Assembly (NCBI GenBank): GCA_002333205.1
Contig: DDAD01000010.1
Coordinates: forward strand, 2,173-13,093
Source: Pedobacter sp. UBA2067
Lineage (GTDB): Bacteria; Bacteroidota; Bacteroidia; Sphingobacteriales; Sphingobacteriaceae
Direction of reading: 5' to 3'
Length of the DNA stretch: 10,921 nt
A program made the position numbers and the translations under genes. Under the pieces are notes generated by a model. The model saw nothing but the letters and a program-made list of their open reading frames with translations, ran no database searches and was not told the DNA's origin. Numbering within the stretch: position 1 is the stretch's first letter; every line of letters starts with the position of its first letter. This document shows positions 1 through 5,408 of this stretch, piece by piece.

Positions 1-504
1 GTCCTGGCCAATGGTAAACGACAGTTCCACCGCTTTGCCGAGCGTTGCTTTTTTAGTTAACTGGTTGTTTTCTTTCAAGTAGCTAAAATAACCGGGCCAG
101 CCAATCGTTGGTTTTGCCTTGTCCATGGCATGTGCCGGATCAAGATTTACCTCCACTACAGCTGGTGTTTTAGCCTTCTGGCTATTATTGTACTTCATCC
201 AGAAGATGATGCCGCCAAGTATAAAAATCAGCGCTGCTGTAGCCGCAATACTCAGACGCTGCCCGGTAATAACCGATTCCTTTTTATTTTCTTCATGGCC
301 TGCAATACGCAGCTCTAATTGCTTTTGCAATAAAGACAAAGATTGCTTAGATCGCCTGGGCGACTGGCTCAACCCGGCCAATGCCTGAGCGACAAAAGGA
401 TCTTCTAGGGCCTCTCGTTCCACCCGGTACATCATATTGTCATCAAGCTTACCATCCAGGTAATCTTCAAGCACATCAATATCTAACCAGTTATTGTCCT
501 CCAC
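1..504 (-). CDS. Membrane protein with anti-sigma-like head and TonB-like C-terminal domain (partial)
   Basis: Only the first 168 residues are inside the window; the gene continues beyond base 1. From the GTG at 504 the protein has an acidic cytosolic head (starting VEDNNWLDIDVLEDYLDGKL, about residues 1-80), one hydrophobic segment at about 85-103 (LSIAATAALIFILGGIIFWM), a linker, then GWPGYFSYLKENN and GKAVELSFTIGQD at about 135-168. The last part matches the opening of a TonB C-terminal domain as found in 'energy transducer TonB'-type proteins of Bacteroidota. The start overlaps the end of the upstream sigma factor gene by 14 bp, so the two are co-transcribed and probably translationally coupled. 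By position and layout it is likely the membrane partner (anti-sigma or regulator) of that sigma factor; this role is inferred. No ATG precedes the conserved head; GTG at 504 is chosen, and an in-frame TTG at 516 would add four residues. Confidence 0.75.
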   Translation of the reverse strand, partial: MEDNNWLDIDVLEDYLDGKLDDNMMYRVEREALEDPFVAQALAGLSQSPRRSKQSLSLLQKQLELRIAGHEENKKESVITGQRLSIAATAALIFILGGIIFWMKYNNSQKAKTPAVVEVNLDPAHAMDKAKPTIGWPGYFSYLKENNQLTKKATLGKAVELSFTIGQD

Positions 505-1072
505 TATTTTTTTCAATACAGATTTTTAAATTTCTTTTGCCATTCTGGATGTAGCTTTTAACCTTCTGCAGGTCGTATCCGGTAATAGCTGCCACTTCTT
601 TGTAGTTCTTCTCCTGCAGGTAAAACAGGTCTACACAATTCCTTTGTTCGGGGGGAAGGGTTTCCATGCACTTTTCCATGGTACTTAGCTGCGTTTCCTT
701 AGCATTATCCATATCAAGATGCACAAAATCACTATTTTCCACAAGCCCCTCTTCTAAAGAGACCACATTATTTTTGCTTTGCTTCCGCAGCGCCATTAAG
801 CAGTGATTGCGCGTAAGCACATGCAGCCAGCTTTTGAAGTTCTGAATCTGGTGCAGCTTCACTTTTAGCACCAGCTCCTCGAAAATCTGCATCACTGCAT
901 CCTTACTTTGCTCCTCATCCTTGAAGTAGTTCAGGCAAACACCATATACCAGGTGCATGTAGCGATTGTACAGCACACCGAGCATCTCCAGGTCACCCAT
1001 TTGCTGGTACCTGGATATTAATTCAGCATCTTCCAGCTGTTTTAATTTGGTGTTATCTTTTATAAACTTCAA
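491..1072 (-). CDS. RNA polymerase sigma factor, ECF (sigma-70) family
   Basis: This 193-residue protein has the two-domain layout of ECF sigma factors, which direct RNA polymerase to a set of stress or envelope promoters. Region 2 covers about residues 17-98 (LYNRYMHLVYGVCLNYFKD, then DAVMQIFEEL and the SWLHVLTRNHCLMALRK segment that binds the -10 region). Region 4 covers about 131-185 (METLPPEQRNCVDLFYLQ, then a helix-turn-helix around NYKEVAAITGYDLQKVKSYI). There is no sigma 1.1 or region 3, and the length is normal for the group. Translation appears to begin at a TTG at 1070-1072: an in-frame TAA lies four codons upstream and the next ATG would cut into region 2. The stop lies inside the start of the downstream membrane-protein gene, which is the likely regulator of its activity. 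The regulon cannot be read from the sequence. Confidence 0.9.
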   Translation of the reverse strand: MKFIKDNTKLKQLEDAELISRYQQMGDLEMLGVLYNRYMHLVYGVCLNYFKDEEQSKDAVMQIFEELVLKVKLHQIQNFKSWLHVLTRNHCLMALRKQSKNNVVSLEEGLVENSDFVHLDMDNAKETQLSTMEKCMETLPPEQRNCVDLFYLQEKNYKEVAAITGYDLQKVKSYIQNGKRNLKICIEKNSGGQ

Positions 1073-1182
1073 AGCGTTATCTTATAAAATCAAGTATAAA
1101 GATAATTTCTCAATCCTTTTAGGAGAATCAACGACAAACCACTCGAAAAAATTACTGGCTGAAAATTTGCAATTTTGCCGGT

Positions 1183-1932
1183 ATGAAAAAATCATCTTTA
1201 AGAAATGCTGTGATGCTGACCATTGGATCCTGCTTTTTATTCATCAGCAGTTGCGATGTACAATCAAAAGCGCAGCTGGGTAATATACTAAAGCAGGCAG
1301 GTGCTACCGGCACGCCGAGCACACTTGAAATTGCTTCTGGCATTAAACAAGCGCTGGAAATTGGAACATCAAATGGCGCAGACAAGCTTTCTGCTAAGGA
1401 CGGCTTTTTGGGGAATATGGCAGTGAAAATCCTTTTCCCGTCTGAAGCGCAGAAAGTAGAAACTGCACTACGTGGTGTAGGTTTGGGCAGCGTGGCTGAT
1501 AATGTAATCACCAGCTTAAACCGGGCTGCAGAAGATGCGGCAAAAGAAGCCAAACCGATCTTCGTTGCGGCCATCAGACAGATGACCATTACAGATGCTA
1601 CAAACATTCTATTGGGTAAACAGGATGCCGCTACAGACTACTTCAAACGTGTTACCACCGCACAGTTAATGAGTAAATTTAGTCCGATCATTGGAAGCAG
1701 CCTCAATAAGGTAGGTGCCACGAAATATTGGACAGAAGCTGCAAACAGCTATAACAAAATCCCGTTGGTGAAACCGGTTAATGCAGATCTTACGGCCTAT
1801 GTTACCCAGAAAGCTATTGATGGTATGTTTGTACAGGTTGCTCAGGAAGAACTACAAATTCGTGAGAACATCAATGCAAGATCTACTACCCTGCTTAAGA
1901 AAGTTTTTGGCTACGCAGATAAAAACAAGTAA
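1183..1932 (+). CDS. DUF4197 family lipoprotein
   Basis: The 249-residue product starts with a charged n-region (MKKSSLRN), a hydrophobic stretch and a lipobox ending in ISSC, with the modified cysteine at about residue 24, so it should be an outer-membrane or periplasmic lipoprotein. The remainder, from about residue 30 to the end, resembles the DUF4197 family: an alpha-helical protein with LEIASGIKQALEIGTSNGADKL near the front, the KILFPSEAQKVETALRGVG segment, then DAATDYFKRVTTAQLMSKF and a final ALI/TYVTQKAIDGMFVQVAQEE-like region with LLKKVFG at the end. The family has no established biochemical function that I know of. The gene is divergent from the sigma factor with 110 bp between them and could share its control region. 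The start ATG at 1183 is followed directly by the signal peptide, so it is secure. Confidence 0.85.
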   Translation: MKKSSLRNAVMLTIGSCFLFISSCDVQSKAQLGNILKQAGATGTPSTLEIASGIKQALEIGTSNGADKLSAKDGFLGNMAVKILFPSEAQKVETALRGVGLGSVADNVITSLNRAAEDAAKEAKPIFVAAIRQMTITDATNILLGKQDAATDYFKRVTTAQLMSKFSPIIGSSLNKVGATKYWTEAANSYNKIPLVKPVNADLTAYVTQKAIDGMFVQVAQEELQIRENINARSTTLLKKVFGYADKNK

Positions 1933-1973
1933 TTAAACTGCAAAAAGCGACGGAGCACTTATGGTCCCTGACC

Positions 1974-2038
1974 GGCTCTTCTTCGCCTCTTGACCGCCTA
2001 TTGTTCGCCTATTGTTCGGCTCCAGGCGAAGAATAGGC
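1974..2038. repeat. 11-bp tandem repeat array with competing inverted arms
   Basis: Four consecutive 11-bp units are seen: GGCTCTTCTTC (1974-1984), GCCTCTTGACC (1985-1995) and two identical GCCTATTGTTC (1996-2006, 2007-2017). The first two match the last two at 8 of 11 bases. A single downstream arm, GGCGAAGAATAGGC at 2025-2038, is the near-complement of the repeats. It can pair with 1996-2009 (13 of 14, loop of 15), with 2007-2020 (12 of 14, loop TCCA) or, over 10 bp, with 1979-1988. The array sits between the convergent DUF4197 and response-regulator genes and has no T-tract after the hairpin on either strand, so it is not a textbook terminator, although strong hairpins here could still stop transcription or protect 3' ends. 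No open reading frame runs through it. Confidence 0.75.
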
Positions 2039-2121
2039 ATTAAGTAAGCCCTCAAAAGCCGAATCAGGTCTTTATGATGTCTGTACTTTGTACGATCTTT
2101 TCAGAAAATTAACGGCTATCA

Positions 2122-2484
2122 TTAACTCAGGTGTCCCTGTATTTTATTTACCAAATCATCCACATCAAATGGCTTTGCGATGAACGCGGTTGCTCCAGCT
2201 TCAGTGGCTATCTTATTCCCCTCTGTACTTGCTGAGATCACGATGACCGGAAGCTCCTTTGTTCTGGCATTCTGGCGCAATGTTTTCAGCACCTGGTCAC
2301 CTGAAAGTACCGGCATCCAGAGATCCAGCAGCACCAGATCGGGCCGTTTCTTTTCGATCAGATTATAAATATTCAAGCTATTCTGTTCAGGAATGACGTC
2401 AAAGCCGGCATCTTCCAATATCAAGCCGAGCATATCCAAAATACCTTCATTATCATCACAAACTAGTATGGTTTTATTCGTCAT
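2122..2484 (-). CDS. Single-domain response regulator
   Basis: This 120-residue protein is a lone CheY-like receiver with no output domain. The acidic pocket is D10-D11, the phosphoacceptor is D54 in LVLLDLWMP, the switch residue is S84 in VIVISAS, and the conserved lysine is K104 in IAKPFD, so it should be phosphorylatable. The ATG at 2482-2484 overlaps the last 11 bp of the histidine kinase gene, which makes the kinase its obvious partner. Lacking a DNA-binding or enzymatic domain, it must act by protein contact, as a phosphate sink, or as a step in a phosphorelay. A comparable arrangement is LovK-LovR in Caulobacter, where a LOV kinase is paired with a single-domain receiver; similarity of mechanism here is only inferred. 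Confidence 0.93.
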   Translation of the reverse strand: MTNKTILVCDDNEGILDMLGLILEDAGFDVIPEQNSLNIYNLIEKKRPDLVLLDLWMPVLSGDQVLKTLRQNARTKELPVIVISASTEGNKIATEAGATAFIAKPFDVDDLVNKIQGHLS

Positions 2485-4027
2485 TTCCCTTTTGTTTTAA
2501 TGGCAACGTAAAACTGAATGTTGAGCCTTTTCCTTTTTCACTATCCACCCATAATGTACCACCATGATTTTTCACAATCTGGTCGCACAGATACAATCCG
2601 ATCCCCATTCCAGGAAAACGTTGCTGGATCTCTCCAACGCGGAAGAACCGTTCAAAGATCCGTTTCTGGTTTTCATAGCTGATCCCCATTCCAGAATCCA
2701 TCACAGACACCTTAATGTAATCACTAACCAACGACAAATAAACCACCACCTCTTCAGAATCCGGGGCGTACTTGATCGCGTTAGATAACAGATTGGTTAT
2801 CACCTGAACGATATGCGGTTCATCACCATAGTACGCTATGCCGATTTTTCCCCTGATAACAATTTTCGGACCTACAGAAGCAAGCTGCATCGCTTCAACA
2901 GTTTCCCCAACCATTTTATCAAAGTCAAAATAGGCTCTATGTACCTCTATATTACCCGTTTGAATCCGGGAAACATCTAATAATTCAGCAATCAGGTTAT
3001 TTAACCGATCAATATAATTTGCGGTTTTGCTGACTACAGACCTATACTTATCGCTTGCATTTTCGGGCATCAGGCGTTCTAATACCTGTACATAACCCTT
3101 TATGGTGGTAAGTGGTGTTTTTAGCTCATGGCTTGCAATAGAAAGGAAATCATCTTTTCTACGTTCTATCTCCCTCCGCTCAGTGATATCTTCAATCGCT
3201 AACAGGATACGGTCTTTATAGTGTCCTTGCAGCTCCACACGATAAGCATTCAAAAGCATCAGCTTTTTTCCGATATAAGGGAAATCATGTTCAACCTCGA
3301 AATTTTCAACCGGATTACTGGTAGGTAGTATACTCACCAACAACTCTTTAAGCTTTGGAATGTCCCATTGTCCATTACCTAACTCATAAAGGTGCTTTCC
3401 AACGGTGTCTGCGATATTTACTTTAAATGTTCTCAGGAAATGATCATTTGCACTGAGCACGTGGAATTTATGATCCAGTACAATTAAACTTTCACGAACG
3501 GTCTGGATAATACTCGCCAGATAATCTTCACTGTCCTTCAGGCTTTGCGTACGTTCTTCTATACGCTTTTCCATCAGGTCCTGTTGCATCTTAAGCTCCT
3601 GCTCCGCTTTTTTACGGAGCGTGATATCATTCTGTACCCCTATGAAATGGGTCACAGTACCATGCTCATCTTTAATAGCCGACATGTAAAGCTCATTCCA
3701 GAAAAGTTCTCCATTTTTTCGATAGTTGCGGATCTCTACGCAGCAGTCCTGCCCGGCACGAACGGCATCCCGCAAAATGAACCTTACTTCCTGGTTGCGA
3801 TCGTCTTTCTGCAAAAAGCGACAATTATGTCCGATGATCTCCGGTCTGACGTACCCGGTCATTTTTTCGAAAGCAGCATTGCAGTAAATAATGGGATTGT
3901 CTGGCTGAAGGTTGTCGGTGATAATGATGCCGGAAATTGAAGCATCAATGGCCTTTGAAATTAGGTCAAAGTCCTTTTTAGTGTCTTGGTGGTTTAAAGA
4001 GAAAGCACCGTTATTGAAATTGTCCAA
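2474..4027 (-). CDS. LOV-PAS sensor histidine kinase (probable blue-light receptor)
   Basis: The 517-residue kinase has no membrane segment or signal peptide, so it should be cytosolic. Residues about 25-140 form a PAS domain of the LOV type: GHNCRFLQ carries the cysteine (C69) that forms the flavin adduct in LOV proteins, and the flavin-contacting residues are present as N101 (in NYRKNG), N111 (in LFWN) and Q132 (in FIGVQNDIT). A helical linker (about 138-170) leads to a second, divergent PAS domain (about 171-285). The catalytic core follows: H-box SHELKTP with phosphoacceptor H300, N-box with N416, G1 box DSGMG at 444-448, and G2 box GMGIG at 473-477. The core is of the ordinary HisKA type rather than HWE. 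Translation seems to start at TTG 4025-4027; an in-frame TAA lies just upstream and the next methionine, M56, lies inside the LOV fold. It overlaps the response regulator gene downstream. Confidence 0.93.
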   Translation of the reverse strand: MDNFNNGAFSLNHQDTKKDFDLISKAIDASISGIIITDNLQPDNPIIYCNAAFEKMTGYVRPEIIGHNCRFLQKDDRNQEVRFILRDAVRAGQDCCVEIRNYRKNGELFWNELYMSAIKDEHGTVTHFIGVQNDITLRKKAEQELKMQQDLMEKRIEERTQSLKDSEDYLASIIQTVRESLIVLDHKFHVLSANDHFLRTFKVNIADTVGKHLYELGNGQWDIPKLKELLVSILPTSNPVENFEVEHDFPYIGKKLMLLNAYRVELQGHYKDRILLAIEDITERREIERRKDDFLSIASHELKTPLTTIKGYVQVLERLMPENASDKYRSVVSKTANYIDRLNNLIAELLDVSRIQTGNIEVHRAYFDFDKMVGETVEAMQLASVGPKIVIRGKIGIAYYGDEPHIVQVITNLLSNAIKYAPDSEEVVVYLSLVSDYIKVSVMDSGMGISYENQKRIFERFFRVGEIQQRFPGMGIGLYLCDQIVKNHGGTLWVDSEKGKGSTFSFTLPLKQKGNDE

Positions 4028-4053
4028 GGGTATTAATTATTGAATCTGAGGAT

Positions 4054-4084
4054 CAAAGTAAGTTAATATTCCATTAACAACAAA
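4054..4084 (-). promoter_or_regulatory. Candidate Bacteroidota-type promoter of the LOV kinase operon
   Basis: Read on the minus strand, TTTG at 4081-4084 is followed after 19 bases by TTACTTTG at 4054-4061, which is one base off the known -7 consensus TAnnTTTG, with spacing inside the known range. Transcription would begin near 4047, giving a leader of about 20 bases before the TTG start. The -33 element lies in the T-tract of the catalase terminator. This is a motif match only. Confidence 0.45.
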
Positions 4085-4109
4085 AAAGCCGCCAAGCTTC
4101 CCTGGCGGC
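4082..4109 (-). terminator. Rho-independent terminator of the Mn-catalase gene
   Basis: On the minus strand GCCGCCA (4109-4103) pairs perfectly with TGGCGGC (4094-4088) across an 8-base loop and is followed at once by six T residues (4087-4082). It begins 23 bases after the catalase stop codon. It should separate catalase transcription from the kinase operon downstream, with some read-through possible because the stem is only 7 bp long. Confidence 0.85.
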
Positions 4110-4132
4110 CAAATTATAGTTGATGATGATGA

Positions 4133-5017
4133 TTAAGGTAGCAGGGTATCTTTGATGTTTTCGATAATACCTTTATCCATGCCACCAGTCATTTGCTGTT
4201 CCTGAGCAAAACCTTTTACATCCGGTGGGCCTAATTGAGGCTCTCCACCAAATGGCTCAGCCGGCACATACCGGAATTGGCCTTTTCCATCGATAGATGG
4301 TCCACTAGCCCAGCGTGCATCTGGTGCAACAGTCGGTTTTTCAATGTTGGTTGACACGAAAGCGTAGTCGAATGCTTCTACATGGTCTGCCATTGGGAAT
4401 GTATTTGGAATCGGAAGGTTAACCCCTACACCACCCAGATCTTCAAGCACTGCCAGCCACTGGTTCTGGTGCATGGCATCACGGGTAATCAGGAAGGATA
4501 ACATATCTTTCATACCTGGATCGTCGGTTAAGCCGTATAAGCGGGTAGCCAGCACACGGCCGGTAGATTCTGCCATAACGTTTGCGTACATATCAGCTGC
4601 AATATTTCCACTACCAACAACCCATGAACCGTTGAATGGAACGCCGTTGGCATCAACAGCCATGGCAGCAAGTCCTGAAGACAACACGTGTCTTGGATCC
4701 ATTCCACCTAGAATATTGCTTACCAAAGGGTTTTCTCCGGCAATTTTATCTCTCAACTCATGCGTCGCACCTTCAAGGTTCAGCGCAACAGCAGTACACA
4801 GCATCTCAATGTGCGCGATTTCCTCGGTACCAGTGTCCAGTAGCATATCCCGGTATTTGTTTGGACCACGGTTTCCCCATGCCTGAAAAAGATATTGCAG
4901 ACATACTCTGATCTCTCCTTCAATACCACCGATGGCTTGTTGCAGGAGCTTAGCAAATGCAGGGTTTGGTTTTTCTACGCGTACCTGGTACTGTAGCTTG
5001 TTGTCATGATAGAACAT
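4133..5017 (-). CDS. Manganese catalase
   Basis: The 294-residue protein is a non-haem, dimanganese catalase that converts hydrogen peroxide to water and oxygen in the cytoplasm. All five metal ligands of the family are visible in their usual places: E35 (GGIEGEIR), E66 and H69 (TEEIAHIE), E150 (NVMAESTGR) and H183 (RDAMHQNQW). The four-helix ferritin-like core spans about residues 20-200, and the C-terminal tail wraps around neighbouring subunits in known hexameric relatives. There is no signal peptide. The ATG at 5015-5017 begins MFYHDNKLQYQVRVEKP, the typical family N-terminus. It ends in its own terminator at 4082-4109. It lies upstream of, and in the same direction as, the LOV kinase and receiver genes, which suggests but does not prove a shared stress-protection theme. 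Confidence 0.96.
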   Translation of the reverse strand: MFYHDNKLQYQVRVEKPNPAFAKLLQQAIGGIEGEIRVCLQYLFQAWGNRGPNKYRDMLLDTGTEEIAHIEMLCTAVALNLEGATHELRDKIAGENPLVSNILGGMDPRHVLSSGLAAMAVDANGVPFNGSWVVGSGNIAADMYANVMAESTGRVLATRLYGLTDDPGMKDMLSFLITRDAMHQNQWLAVLEDLGGVGVNLPIPNTFPMADHVEAFDYAFVSTNIEKPTVAPDARWASGPSIDGKGQFRYVPAEPFGGEPQLGPPDVKGFAQEQQMTGGMDKGIIENIKDTLLP

Positions 5018-5141
5018 AGTGAATTAGTTTTGGTTGTTTTTAATTAGGTTGACGCTAATTCCAACAAGTCGATTCCTTTGAGGTTTCGAGAACTGGAAAT
5101 TCAGGTAGTATAGGCGAGTAGGAAGAGTATATTGATTCGTA

Positions 5142-5172
5142 CAAAGAGCAATTTATAAGGCAGAATACCCAA
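5142..5172 (-). promoter_or_regulatory. Weak candidate promoter of the Mn-catalase gene
   Basis: On the minus strand TTG (5170-5172) is separated by 20 bases from GCTCTTTG (5142-5149), which shares only the CTTTG half with the TAnnTTTG consensus. The 10-mer CTTTGTACGA overlapping this element occurs again on the plus strand at 2086-2095. A stress sigma factor with another consensus may be the real driver. Confidence 0.25.
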
Positions 5173-5220
5173 GCAGCTATATTGATCCTTGCAGTTTAAC
5201 GAAGCAGCCCCTGTGAGGCC

Positions 5221-5260
5221 TGCCTACACGTTAAAAATTAACACCTTAAATTTTTAGGCA
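5221..5260. repeat. AT-rich inverted repeat in the catalase/receptor intergenic region
   Basis: TAAAAATT (5232-5239) and AATTTTTA (5249-5256) are perfect 8-base inverted arms around a 9-base loop. They are flanked by TGCC (5221-5224) and GGCA (5257-5260), which extend the symmetry with an internal bulge on one side. No gene ends here on the plus strand, so it is more likely an operator or structured leader than a terminator. Confidence 0.5.
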
Positions 5261-5408
5261 CTAATCCTTATGCCAGTTTGTTGAGTGCTTTGTTATAACA
5301 ATCTTATGTAATTGTAATCCAGAGATTGCTTTATTGCTTATTGATAATCTTGGCTTAACATGGTCGTAATACTTGCTTGATAGTTTCGCTTCATCAAACA
5401 GCAAGTAC

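Larger units (their letters stand above)
5018..5408. other. Divergent control region between catalase and TonB-dependent receptor, no gene
   Basis: This stretch of 391 bases has no convincing reading frame on either strand. It should hold both promoters. For the catalase (minus strand), a weak candidate is TTG at 5170-5172, 20 bases, then GCTCTTTG at 5142-5149, which would leave a leader of about 115 bases. No good TTTG / TAnnTTTG pair was found for the receptor. It also contains an AT-rich inverted repeat at 5221-5260 and a 9-base direct repeat TATATTGAT (5128-5136 and 5178-5186, exactly 50 bases apart). Confidence 0.6.

Noticed and set aside
119..388. Plus-strand reading frames near the left edge (119-388 and 130-318)
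   Set aside because: They lie opposite the minus-strand membrane-protein gene, whose frame has a clear domain pattern and overlaps the sigma gene; the plus-strand products look like nothing known.
1091..1098. TATACTTG on the minus strand as the sigma factor promoter -7 box
   Set aside because: It fits the -7 consensus at all but one base, but no TTG lies at the right distance upstream (the nearest are 12 and 30 bases away).
1162..1177. AAAATTTG / CAATTTTG before the DUF4197 gene as a promoter
   Set aside because: Both are near matches to the -7 box in AT-rich sequence, but no -33 TTG is present at a proper distance.
1974..2038. CRISPR array
   Set aside because: The units are 11 bases long and directly adjacent with no spacers, and there are no cas genes nearby.
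5128..5186. TATATTGAT direct repeats exactly 50 bases apart as binding sites
   Set aside because: Only two copies of an AT-rich 9-mer; chance cannot be excluded. Mentioned only in the intergenic entry.
5373..5408. TTG at 5373 as the start of the TonB-dependent receptor
   Set aside because: It would place 12 extra residues before a perfect signal peptide that begins at ATG 5409.
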